Assembly (NCBI RefSeq): GCF_045291395.1
Contig: NZ_CP152342.1
Span: 620,001-684,000 of the forward strand
DNA: 64,000 bases
Direction: 5' to 3'
Source of the DNA: MR-S7 sp000400995
Lineage (GTDB): Bacteria; Pseudomonadota; Gammaproteobacteria; Burkholderiales; Burkholderiaceae_C
Of this stretch, positions 24,346 through 32,745 are shown one piece after another (positions within the stretch are counted from its first letter, which is position 1; the number at the start of each line of letters is the position of its first letter). A program made the position numbers and the translations under genes. The notes under the pieces are model-generated. The model searched no databases, was not told the DNA's origin, and saw only the letters and a list, made by a program, of their open reading frames with translations.

Positions 24346-25000
24346 GTTGTCGCGCGAGCGCATGGCGCAGCTCGTGGCTGCGGACATCGATCCGAATGCC
24401 TACGTGAACCTGGGTATCGGCATGCCCACGCTGGTGGCCGACTGCCTGGATCCCTCGCGCGGCATCGTGCTGCACAGCGAGAACGGCATCCTGGGCATGC
24501 GCGGACTGGAGGCAGGCGAGGAGCCCGATCCCGACCTGATGAACGCCACCAAGGATCCCGTGATGCTCACGCCCGGCGCATCCATCACCGACCACGTGGT
24601 GTCGTTCTCCATGATGCGCGGCGGCCACCTGGATCTGACGATCCTGGGGGCGTTCCAGGTGTCCGGCCGGGGCGACCTCGCGAACTGGGATACGGGCCAG
24701 GCCGACTCGATCCCCGCGGTGGGCGGTGCCATGGATCTGGCGGCGGGCGCCCGCAAGGTCTTCGTGATGATGCAGCACCAGGACAAGGACGGCGCGCCCA
24801 AGATCGTCCCGGAATGCACGTATCCGCTGACCGGCGCGGGCGTCGTGGATCGCATCTACACGGATCTCGCCGTGGTGGACGTCCAGCCCGGGGGGCTGCT
24901 GGTACGCGGGATGGTGCGGGGGCTGGCCTTCGAGCAATTGCAGCTACGCACGGGCGTGCCGCTGCGGCGCGCAGACGACTGTGCCGTGCTGGAGCCATGA
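24332..25000 (+). CDS. CoA transferase subunit B
   Basis: 222 residues from GTG 24332, chosen because GGAGG lies seven bases upstream and the protein then starts VVEHRLSRERMAQLVAADID. Beta-subunit signatures: VNLGIGMPTLVADCL, LHSENGILGMRG (the Glu of SENG carries the CoA thioester in this family), and GGHLDLTILGAFQVSGRGDL. With subunit A it forms the CoA-transferase; the overlap and order are typical of ctf/pca/sct operons. Confidence 0.92.
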   Translation: MVEHRLSRERMAQLVAADIDPNAYVNLGIGMPTLVADCLDPSRGIVLHSENGILGMRGLEAGEEPDPDLMNATKDPVMLTPGASITDHVVSFSMMRGGHLDLTILGAFQVSGRGDLANWDTGQADSIPAVGGAMDLAAGARKVFVMMQHQDKDGAPKIVPECTYPLTGAGVVDRIYTDLAVVDVQPGGLLVRGMVRGLAFEQLQLRTGVPLRRADDCAVLEP

Positions 25001-25044
25001 GCAGGCGCGCACGCAAACCCAACACATAACGATCAGGAGCAGCA

Positions 25045-26588
25045 ATGAACTGGAGTGCAGAACTCGCGGAGCTCGACCGGCGCAGGCAATTCGCGCAGGC
25101 CATGGGCGGATCAGAGAAGGTGGAGCGGCAGCACCGCAACGGCAAACTCACCGTGCGCGAGCGGGTGGAACAATTGGTGGATGCAGGCTCGTTCACCGAG
25201 GTGGGTGGCCTTGCCGGGACGGGCCAGTACGACGACAACGGGGTGCTGCAGCACGTGTCACCCTCCAACGTGGTGCTGGGCCGGGCGCAGATGAACCAGC
25301 GGCCCGTGGTGGTCATTGGCGACGACTTCACCGTGCGCGGCGGCGCCAACGATGGCGCCGTGGGCGACAAGATGGCCTTCGCCGAGCAGATGGCCTATGA
25401 CCTGCGCCTGCCCATGGTGCGGCTGGTGGATGGCACGGGCGGCGGAGGCTCGGTCAAGAACATCGAGAAGATGGGGCATGCGCTGCTGCCCAAGATGAAG
25501 ATCTGGCCCTACGTGGCGCGCAACCTGAGCCGTGTTCCCGTGGTGTCGCTCGCGCTGGGTTCGGTTGCAGGACAGGGCGCCGCGCGCGTCGCGGGCAGCC
25601 ATTACTCGGTGATGGTGAAGGACACGTCGCAACTCTTCATCGCAGGCCCGCCGGTGGTCGCGAAGATCGGGCAGGATCTTTCCAAGAACGAACTGGGCGG
25701 CAGTCAGATCCATGCGCGCAACGGCGTGGTGGATGACGAGGTGGCCTCGGAGGCAGAGGCGTTCGCGGCGGCGCGGCGCTTCCTGAGTTACCTGCCGTCG
25801 TCGGTCTACGAAGTGGCCGGGCGCTGCGACGGAACCGCCGAGGTGGCGGACCAGGCCTGGCTGCGCGACGCCATCCCGAAGGATCCGCGCAAGGTCTACA
25901 AGATCAAGCCCATCGTCGAAACGCTGTTCGACCAGGGCAGCGTGTTCGAGATCGGGCGCCACTGGGGCAAGGCCATCATCGGCGGCCTGGCGCGCGTGGA
26001 CGGCTGGCCCGTGGTGTTCGCGGCCAGCAATCCCTACTTCTATGGCGGGGGATGGGACCGGCAGACGGCGGAGAAATTCGTGCGCCTCGTGGACCTGGCG
26101 GAGCATTTCCACCTGCCCGTCGTGAACATAGTCGATATCGCGGGTTTCCAGATCGGCCTGGAGGCCGAGAAGGACGGCGTGATGCGTGCGGGGGTGCGTG
26201 CACTGACAGCGGTGGCGCAGGCGACGGTGCCGTGGTTCTCGCTCATCATGCGGCGCGCGTTCGGCGTCGCGGCGGGGGGCACCAGAACTCCAGCCGCTTC
26301 AACTTCCGCTATGCCTGGCCCTCTGCGCAGTGGGGTTCGCTGCCGATCGAGGGCGGCCTGGAGGTGGCCTACCGCGCGGAGATCGAGGCCGCGCCGGACC
26401 CGCAGGCCAAGCGCGCGGAGATCGAGGCGCGCGTGCGCAGCCTCACCTCGCCCTTCCGCAGCGCCGAGGCGTTCGTGATCGAGGACATCATCGACCCCGC
26501 GCAGACGCGCCAGCGGCTGGAAGAGTTCGCACGGCTGTCCGCGCCGCTGCGCACGCCGGGCGAGACGCGTGTCGGCTACCGGCCATGA
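25045..26588 (+). pseudogene. Acyl-CoA carboxylase carboxyltransferase (beta) subunit, frameshifted
   Basis: ATG 25045 with AGGAGCAGC upstream. The N-terminal half (RQHRNGKLTVRERVEQLVDA; DFTVRGGANDGAVGDKMAFA; LVDGTGGGGSVKN) and the C-terminal half (PVVFAASNPYFYGGGWDRQT; VNIVDIAGFQIGLEAEKDGV) match the carboxyltransferase domains of propionyl-, methylcrotonyl- or geranyl-CoA carboxylases. In a run of six G at 26274-26279 one base is missing; the conserved GGGHQNSSRFNFRYAWPSA segment continues in the next frame to 26588. Repaired length is 514 residues, right for the family. It should transfer carboxyl from carboxybiotin to an acyl-CoA. Confidence 0.88.
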
Positions 26589-26604
26589 GGGAGGTGCCAG
26601 CACC

Positions 26605-27999
26605 ATGAACAAGGTTCTGATCGCCAACCGGGGCGCCGCCGCCAGCCGGATCATCCGGGCCGTGGAGGCGCTGGGCCTGAAGCCCGTGGTCGTGTACTCC
26701 GAGGCGGATGCCCAACTGCCCTACGTGCAACAGGCCCGGGAAGCCTATTGCATCGGCCCCGCGCCGGCGCGGGAAAGCTACCTGAACCAGGAGGCTCTGC
26801 TGGAATGCATGCGCAGGTCGGGGGCGGATGCGCTGCATCCGGGCTATGGGTTCCTTTCCGAGAACGCCGCTTTCGCCAGGCGCGTGGAGGAGGCGGGCCA
26901 TTGCTTCATCGGCCCATCGCCCCGCTGGATCGAGCTGCTGGGCCATAAGGCGGCCGCACGCAGCTTCATGCGGGAGCACGGGCTGGCTCTGGGTGATAGC
27001 TCGCCGGTGCTGCCCATGGACGACATGGCCGCCGTGCATGCCGCAGCGCAACGGCTGGGCTACCCCGTGCTCATCAAGCCCGCCGGCGGCGGTGGGGGCA
27101 TCGGCATGGTGCCTGTGCATGCAGCCGATGCGCTGGAGGCGGGCTGGCAGCGCGCTGGCCAACTGGCCGGCAAGGCCTTTGCCGATCCATCCCTCTACCT
27201 GGAGCGGTTCGTGCAGTCGCCGCGCCACATCGAGTTCCAGTTCATCGCGGACCGGCATGGCCATGTCATGTCGCTCTTCGAGCGCGACTGCTCGACGCAG
27301 CGGCGCTACCAGAAGGTCATCGAGGAAGCTCCGGCGCCGAGCATCGAGCGCGCGGCGGTCGAGGACATGTGCGCCCGGCTCGAACGCCTCCTCGGCAATG
27401 CCGGCTACGACGTGATCGGCACGGTGGAGATGCTCTACACCCCCGATACCGGCTTTTCCTTCCTTGAGGTCAACACCCGCCTGCAGGTCGAGCATGCCGT
27501 GACCGAGGCCGTGACCGGGGTCGATCTGGTGCAGGCGCAGATCCGGCTGGCTGGAGGTGAGCTGCTTTCCTCGGTCGTTGCAGCCAGGCCGGCATTGGCG
27601 GGGCATGCGATCGAGGCCCGCATCTATGCGGAAGACCCGGTGCGGTTTCTGCCGTCTCCCGGCGTGCTGCACGAGTTCAGCCTGCCCGCCCGGATGCCCG
27701 GCATTCGCGTGGAGACGGGCTACGCACAGGGCAACAGCGTAGGCAGCCACTACGACCCGATGGTCGCCAAGCTGGTCGCACATGGCGCAGACAGGAACGA
27801 AGCGATCGCCCGCTTGCTGGCGGCGCTCGATGGCACGCGCATCCAGGGAATCAAGACCAACATCCCCATGGTGTCCCAGGTGCTCTCGAGCCCGGCGTTC
27901 AGGCGCGGGAGCATGACGGTGGACGGTTTATCCGCGGCGCTGCAGGAACGGCAGGCAGCGCCATCGACGATGGCAGGCAAGGAACAGGAGACGGTATGA
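26605..27999 (+). CDS. Biotin carboxylase subunit (acyl-CoA carboxylase alpha, without carrier domain)
   Basis: 464 residues, ATP-grasp biotin carboxylase: KVLIANRGAAASRIIRAVEA at the start, HPGYGFLSENAAFARRVEEA, glycine-rich loop PAGGGGGIGM, SLFERDCSTQRRYQKVIEEA and FLEVNTRLQVEHAVTE with the catalytic region. The loop usually has Lys or Arg where this protein has Ile (GGGGIGM), an oddity that may affect ATP handling. The carrier domain is on a separate gene that overlaps it by ATGA. It carboxylates biotin with ATP and bicarbonate. Confidence 0.92.
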   Translation: MNKVLIANRGAAASRIIRAVEALGLKPVVVYSEADAQLPYVQQAREAYCIGPAPARESYLNQEALLECMRRSGADALHPGYGFLSENAAFARRVEEAGHCFIGPSPRWIELLGHKAAARSFMREHGLALGDSSPVLPMDDMAAVHAAAQRLGYPVLIKPAGGGGGIGMVPVHAADALEAGWQRAGQLAGKAFADPSLYLERFVQSPRHIEFQFIADRHGHVMSLFERDCSTQRRYQKVIEEAPAPSIERAAVEDMCARLERLLGNAGYDVIGTVEMLYTPDTGFSFLEVNTRLQVEHAVTEAVTGVDLVQAQIRLAGGELLSSVVAARPALAGHAIEARIYAEDPVRFLPSPGVLHEFSLPARMPGIRVETGYAQGNSVGSHYDPMVAKLVAHGADRNEAIARLLAALDGTRIQGIKTNIPMVSQVLSSPAFRRGSMTVDGLSAALQERQAAPSTMAGKEQETV

Positions 28000-28208
28000 A
28001 AACGGTTTGCGCAACGGTGTCCGGGAAGGTCGTGCAGTGCTCGGTACGGGAGGGCGATGAGGTCGGGCCCGGCGACGAGGTGCTGAAGATCGAGTCCATG
28101 AAGATGGAAATCCCGGTCGAGAGCGAGGCGAGCGGGCGTGTCGCACGGCTTCTGGTGCAGGAAGGCGACGACGTCCAGGAAGGCCAGGTTCTGGTGGAAC
28201 TGGGCTGA
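27996..28208 (+). CDS. Stand-alone biotin carboxyl carrier protein
   Basis: 70 residues, one biotinyl/lipoyl domain: CATVSGKVVQCSVREGDEV, the biotinylation site ESMKMEI near residue 35 and GRVARLLVQEGDDVQEGQVL. It is the mobile carrier between the biotin carboxylase and the carboxyltransferase encoded just upstream. Its ATG overlaps the preceding stop (ATGA at 27996-27999). In most propionyl- or methylcrotonyl-CoA carboxylases this domain is fused to the carboxylase subunit, so the split form is noteworthy. Confidence 0.92.
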   Translation: MKTVCATVSGKVVQCSVREGDEVGPGDEVLKIESMKMEIPVESEASGRVARLLVQEGDDVQEGQVLVELG

Positions 28209-28261
28209 GGCAGGCGACCCCTGGGTTTTTGAAAGCATTTCTATAACGAAGGAGACATGAC

Positions 28262-29287
28262 ATGAAAGCCAATCAACAGTGCAGCGGGAAACCGATCCCT
28301 TCGCGCCGCCGGGCCATCGCGGGCCTGGCAGCGTTCGGGCTCGCCCTGGGAGGCGTGCTGCCTTCGGCCATGGCCGAGAGCGCCAACGATTTCCCGAGCA
28401 AGCCCATCACCATCGTGGTGCCGTTCTCCGCGGGAGGAACCACCGACATCCTTGCCCGCCTGATCGGCCAGAAGCTCACGGAGCGCTGGAAGGTGGCGGT
28501 GGTGGTGGACAACAAGCTGGGCGCCGGCGGCAATATCGGCACGGCCCAGGTGGCGCGCAGCGCACCGGATGGCTATACGCTGGTGATGGGCACGATCGGC
28601 ACGCATGCCATCAACCCAAGCCTGTACGCCACCATGCCCTATGACGCGCTGAAGGATTTCGCGCCCATCACGCGTACGGCCATGGTGCCCAATGCGCTGG
28701 TGGTGAACGCCAGCGCGCCGTTCAATTCCGTCAAGGAGTTGATCGCGTACGGAAAGGCGAACCCGGGCAAGCTGACGTTCGGCTCGTCGGGGCAGGGTAG
28801 CACGCTGCAGATGTCCGGTGAGCTGTTCAAGATGATGACGCAGGTGGATATGGTGCACGTGCCCTACAAGGGCAGCGCGCCGGCGGTGGCCGACCTGATG
28901 GGCAATCAGATCTCGATGATCTTCGACAACATGCCTTCCGCGCTGCCCCACGTGAAGGCCGGAAAATTCAAGGCGCTGGCAGTCACGTCGGGCACGCGGG
29001 TGCCCCAGCTCGCGGATGTGCCGACCATGGTGGAGGCGGGGGTGCCGGACTACGAGGTGATGTCCTGGTTCGGGCTCTGGGCGCCGGCCAGGACGCCGGC
29101 GCCGATCGTGGAGAAGCTGAACCGCGCCATCGTGGAGATCCTGCGGACTCCGGAAGTCCAGCAGAAGATCTCGGAGCAGGGCGCGGTGCCGTCGGCGGAC
29201 ACGCCGGCTGAGTTCGACAGCTTCATCCGTGCTGAGACGGAGAAGTGGAACAAAGTGGTCAAGGCCGCGAAGCTCTCGGCCCTGTGA
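28262..29287 (+). CDS. Bug family substrate-binding protein
   Basis: 341 residues. A long N-terminus with a twin-arginine-like leader (PSRRRAIAGLAAFGLALGGV ... MAESA) suggests export, possibly by Tat. Bug motifs: ITIVVPFSAGGTTDILARLI, DNKLGAGGNIGTAQVAR, SAPDGYTLVMG, VPYKGSAPAVADLMG. AAGGAGACATG lies before the start. It is the second receptor of the acyl-CoA island and is closely similar to the frameshifted one at 22634. Presumed to capture the pathway substrate; ligand unknown. Confidence 0.93.
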   Translation: MKANQQCSGKPIPSRRRAIAGLAAFGLALGGVLPSAMAESANDFPSKPITIVVPFSAGGTTDILARLIGQKLTERWKVAVVVDNKLGAGGNIGTAQVARSAPDGYTLVMGTIGTHAINPSLYATMPYDALKDFAPITRTAMVPNALVVNASAPFNSVKELIAYGKANPGKLTFGSSGQGSTLQMSGELFKMMTQVDMVHVPYKGSAPAVADLMGNQISMIFDNMPSALPHVKAGKFKALAVTSGTRVPQLADVPTMVEAGVPDYEVMSWFGLWAPARTPAPIVEKLNRAIVEILRTPEVQQKISEQGAVPSADTPAEFDSFIRAETEKWNKVVKAAKLSAL

Positions 29288-29323
29288 CGGTGGCTCCGGC
29301 CTGTTGTGATTGGATGGAGGAAT

Positions 29324-30259
29324 ATGGCAATGGAACGCATGCTGGAAGGCAAGGTGGTCGTGGTGACGGGCGCGGGCGGAGGCATCGGCCGCGAGATCGC
29401 GCTGCAGATGGCGGATGCGGGCGCGCGGGTGGTGGTCAACGACATCGGCGTCACGCTCCAGGGCGAGGCGCTGGAGCGGGCGGGGCAGGCGCTTTCGCCT
29501 GCCGAGGCCGTGGCGAGGGAGATCCGAGAACGGGGGGGCGAGGCAGTTGCGAGCCTGGACTCCGTGGCCACGTCGAAGGGCGCCAACGCCATCATCGAAA
29601 GCGCGGTGGACCATTTCGGCAGGATCGACGGCGTCGTCAACAACGCGGGGAACCTGCGCGACCGCTCGTTCCACAAGATGAGCGAAGACGAATGGCGTGC
29701 CGTCATCGCCGTGCATCTGGATGGTTCCTTCTTCGTGAGCCGGGCTGCGGCAACCCATTTCCGCGAGCAGGAGTCCGGGGCCTTCGTCCACATGACGTCG
29801 ACCTCCGGACTGATCGGCAACTACGGGCAGGCGAACTACGGCGCGGCCAAGCTCGGCATCGTGGCGCTCTCGAAGATGATCGCGCTGGACATGGCGCGGT
29901 ACAACGTGCGCTCCAACTGCATCGCGCCGTCGGCCTGGAGCCGCATGACGAGCTCCATCCCCACGGACACGCCGCAGCAGCGCGACCGCGTGGAAAAGCT
30001 CAAGAAGATGGAGGTCGGCAAGATCGCGCCCATGGCCGTCTACCTGCTCTCCGACGCCGCCAGCGAGGTGACGGCGCAGATCTTCGCGGTGCGGGCCAAC
30101 GAGATCATGCTGATGAGCCAGCCGCGTCCCTTGCGCTCGGTGCACCACGGCGACGGCTGGACGCCCGAGCTGATTGCGCAGATCGCCATTCCCGCGATGA
30201 AGAAGCACTTCTATCCCCTGGAGCGTTCGCCGGACGTGCTGAGCTGGGACCCGATCTGA
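29324..30259 (+). CDS. SDR family oxidoreductase (MFE-2-like (3R)-hydroxyacyl-CoA dehydrogenase type)
   Basis: 311 residues from ATG 29324 (GGAGGAAT upstream). Classical SDR marks: TGAGGGIGREIALQMADAGA (NAD-binding TGxxxGxG), VVNNAGN, catalytic Ser in MTSTSGLIGNYG and the YxxxK of NYGAAKLGIV. The insertion after the second strand (NDIGVTLQGEALERAGQALS) and the C-terminal tail (FYPLERSPDVLSWDPI) resemble the dehydrogenase domain of multifunctional enzyme 2. Together with the adjacent MaoC gene it makes a split hydratase-2/dehydrogenase pair for beta-oxidation-like steps on the CoA ester. Confidence 0.9.
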   Translation: MAMERMLEGKVVVVTGAGGGIGREIALQMADAGARVVVNDIGVTLQGEALERAGQALSPAEAVAREIRERGGEAVASLDSVATSKGANAIIESAVDHFGRIDGVVNNAGNLRDRSFHKMSEDEWRAVIAVHLDGSFFVSRAAATHFREQESGAFVHMTSTSGLIGNYGQANYGAAKLGIVALSKMIALDMARYNVRSNCIAPSAWSRMTSSIPTDTPQQRDRVEKLKKMEVGKIAPMAVYLLSDAASEVTAQIFAVRANEIMLMSQPRPLRSVHHGDGWTPELIAQIAIPAMKKHFYPLERSPDVLSWDPI

Positions 30260-30271
30260 AGTGGAGCGCCC

Positions 30272-31117
30272 ATGCATCTGAGCTATGAAGAACTGCTGAG
30301 GCATGACATCCCCGAGGTGCGCCACGCCTATTCACAGCGCGACGCCATCGTCTATGCGCTCTCGGTCGGCCTGGGCCAGGACCCGCTGGATGCGCTGGAT
30401 CTCCGGTACGTGGATGAACAGTACGGTCCTTGCATCCTGCCGACCATGGCGGTCGTCCTGGGCTATCCGGGGTTCTGGCTCAAGGCGCCGGGGATCGGTG
30501 CGGACGTCACCCGGCTATTGCACGGGGAGCAGTCGGTGACGCTGTTGGCACCCTTGCCGCCCAGCGGCGAGGTTGTTGGCAAGACGCGCGTGCTGGAAGC
30601 CGTGGACAAAGGCGACAAGGGCCTGCTGCTCTATACCGAGAAGGAGCTGCGCGAGGCGGTATCCGGCCGCCTGCTGGCGCGCACCGCGGCCACCCATGTC
30701 TTGCGCGGGGACGGGGGCATGGCTGGCGCGCCCACGCAGGCGCGCGCGGCGCCTTCCTTTCCGGAAGGTGGGCCGCGCTGGCGGGAGACCGTGCATACAC
30801 GCCCGGAACAGGCTTTGCTGTACAGGCAGAACGGCGACCGCAACCCCCTGCACAGCGACCCGGGCGCGGCCAAGGCCGCAGGATTCGACAGGCCCATATT
30901 GCATGGGCTGTGCACCTTCGCCGCAGTCAACCATGCCGTCTCGCGCAGGCTCGGCAAGGTGGACGAGGACGCATTCGAGAGCGTGTCCATGCGCTTCGCC
31001 GCTCCCGTATTTCCTGGCGAGACGTTGGCCATCGACGTTTGGGAGGACGGCGCGTTCAGAGCGAGCGCGGTCGGGCGGGACATCGTCGTGGCGCAGGGCC
31101 GCCAGACGCATCGGTGA
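30272..31117 (+). CDS. MaoC family dehydratase / hydratase 2 (MFE-2-like)
   Basis: 281 residues with a double hot-dog layout. The N-terminal half begins YEELLRHDIPEVRHAYSQRD; the C-terminal half carries the hydratase-2 motif RNGDRNPLHSDPGAAKAAGF followed by RPILHGLCTF. The Asp and His of that motif are the expected catalytic pair. These enzymes hydrate trans-2-enoyl-CoA to (3R)-hydroxyacyl-CoA. It follows the SDR gene by 12 bases and ends the island. The convergent LysR gene stops 14 bases downstream. Confidence 0.92.
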   Translation: MHLSYEELLRHDIPEVRHAYSQRDAIVYALSVGLGQDPLDALDLRYVDEQYGPCILPTMAVVLGYPGFWLKAPGIGADVTRLLHGEQSVTLLAPLPPSGEVVGKTRVLEAVDKGDKGLLLYTEKELREAVSGRLLARTAATHVLRGDGGMAGAPTQARAAPSFPEGGPRWRETVHTRPEQALLYRQNGDRNPLHSDPGAAKAAGFDRPILHGLCTFAAVNHAVSRRLGKVDEDAFESVSMRFAAPVFPGETLAIDVWEDGAFRASAVGRDIVVAQGRQTHR

Positions 31118-31131
31118 ACGGAGAAAACGCT

Positions 31132-32097
31132 TCATCGGCGCGGCTTCTCGCCTTGCCGCACTGTGCCGGGTGAGGGAGGGATGATCCAGCCTGCATGCCG
31201 CGCCATCATCTGCTGCGTGATGGCCCGCACCTCCTCCATCGCCGCCAGCGCCACCGACGTGGGGTTGCCCATGCGGCGGGTCACGATGCCGACAGAGCGC
31301 AGTGGCCCGTCCACGATCTCGCACATCTGCATGCCGCGCATACCGAGGATGGGCACTACACCCAGGTAGGGCAGCACTGCCACACCCACGTCTTTTTTCA
31401 CCAAGCCGGCTACGGTAGTGGCCTGATCGACTTGCATCTTGGGCCGGTATTCGATGCCGCGCTGCAGATACGCCGCACTCATGTAGCGCATGGCAGTGCT
31501 GGCGTCGGTGAGTGTGATGAGGGGCAGGGCCAGCAATTCCTCGAGGTGCATGCGTGGGCGCACCTGCTTGCGCCACCTGCCGCTGGCCAGCAGCACGAAA
31601 CGGTCGCGGAGCAATTCTTCGTAGACCAGGTCCGGGTGCGAAGGAGCGACGGATGCCAGTGCAAAGTCGGCCTGGTGGTCGAGCAGGCGCTGGATACAGG
31701 CGCTGTTGGCGCAGTCGTATACGGTGACCTGCGGTGCGCGGAACCGCCGCTCCATGGCGGCACAGACATCGGGAAGTACCACATACGCCAGCGACGGCCA
31801 GCAGGCGATGGATAACTGCAGCGCCTCGCGCTCCGCCGAGGACTGCATGCGCTGCAGGCCGGTTTCGAACTCGCCCACGATGGAGCGCGCGAGCGTTGCC
31901 ATGCGGGCGCCGCCGGGGGTGAGCCGCACGCTGCGGGTGGTGCGTTCGAACAGGGGCAGGCCCAGTGTGGTTTCGAGGTCCTGGATTGCCTTGCTCAACG
32001 CGGGTTGGGTCATGAACAGCCGCTCCGCCGTCTTGCTGAAGTTCAGCGATTCCGACAAAGCCAGGAACATGCGCAACTGCCTGGGGGAGACATTCAT
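31132..32097 (-). CDS. LysR family transcriptional regulator
   Basis: 321 residues from ATG 32097 (AAGGAATG upstream). The HTH is at about 3-62 (SPRQLRMFLALSESLNFSKT, FMTQPALSKAIQDLETTLG, LFERTTRSVRLT) and the effector domain from about 90. It is divergent from the carboxymuconolactone-decarboxylase-like gene across a 93-bp AT-rich gap. In that arrangement LysR proteins usually control both their own gene and the neighbour. Effector unknown. Confidence 0.92.
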   Translation of the reverse strand: MNVSPRQLRMFLALSESLNFSKTAERLFMTQPALSKAIQDLETTLGLPLFERTTRSVRLTPGGARMATLARSIVGEFETGLQRMQSSAEREALQLSIACWPSLAYVVLPDVCAAMERRFRAPQVTVYDCANSACIQRLLDHQADFALASVAPSHPDLVYEELLRDRFVLLASGRWRKQVRPRMHLEELLALPLITLTDASTAMRYMSAAYLQRGIEYRPKMQVDQATTVAGLVKKDVGVAVLPYLGVVPILGMRGMQMCEIVDGPLRSVGIVTRRMGNPTSVALAAMEEVRAITQQMMARHAGWIIPPSPGTVRQGEKPRR

Positions 32098-32190
32098 TCC
32101 TTCACCTGATAAATCGATAGATACAAAGAATTTCAAAAATATATCGTCTCTGCCTACGATTGGCATCCCTAGAGCAAAGGAGCGAACTCC
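32098..32190. promoter_or_regulatory. Divergent LysR/CMD intergenic region
   Basis: 93 bp, visibly AT-rich against GC-rich surroundings, with ATAAATCGATAGATAC and TTTCAAAAATATATCG. These could be LysR-type operator half-sites and promoter elements for both directions. No single box is convincing. Confidence 0.45.
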
Positions 32191-32715
32191 GTGGCCCGTA
32201 TTCCCTATGCCGACTGCACCAGCGCCGCCGTGCGCCCGTTGGCCGACCGTATCGCCGCCGAGCGCGGCAGCATCCTGCACCTCTACCAGATGCTGCTGCA
32301 CAGCGCGCCGGTAGCCGAGGGCTGGCTGGGCTATCTGACAGCCATCCGTCAGAAGTCCAGCCTGCCGGGCGATGTGCGCGAGCTGGTCATCATGCGCGTG
32401 GCATTGCTCAACCATGCACCTTACGAGGCGGATCAACATGCTCCCATTGCGCTGCGCGAGGGTGTGTCGCAGGGCAAGCTGGATGCGCTAGCGCAGTGGG
32501 AGGACTGTCCGCTGTTCGACGCGCGCGAGCGCGCCGTGCTGGCCTACACCGATGCGATGACGCGACAGGTGCAGGTGAACGACGAAGTCTTCGCCGCCGT
32601 GGCCGCGCATTTCGAGCCGCCGCGCCTGGTGGAACTGACGGCCACGGTGGCCGCCTACAACATGGTCTCGCGCTTCCTGGAGGCGTTGCAGATCCATTCG
32701 CACGACGCCCGCTGA
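32191..32715 (+). CDS. Carboxymuconolactone decarboxylase family protein
   Basis: 174 residues from GTG 32191, with AAAGGAG upstream. The CMD/AhpD-like helical domain is recognised by LPGDVRELVIMRVALLNHAP, YEADQHAPIALREGVSQGKL and LVELTATVAAYNMVSRFLEA. No CxxC is present, so it is not a peroxidase of the AhpD type; it fits the decarboxylase/hydrolase-like branch. Divergent from a LysR gene and followed by a Bug receptor and a dienelactone hydrolase, it suggests an aromatic or lactone degradation module. Confidence 0.87.
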   Translation: MARIPYADCTSAAVRPLADRIAAERGSILHLYQMLLHSAPVAEGWLGYLTAIRQKSSLPGDVRELVIMRVALLNHAPYEADQHAPIALREGVSQGKLDALAQWEDCPLFDARERAVLAYTDAMTRQVQVNDEVFAAVAAHFEPPRLVELTATVAAYNMVSRFLEALQIHSHDAR

Positions 32716-32745
32716 CGCTTCCAATTTCTACAAAGGAGACATTGC

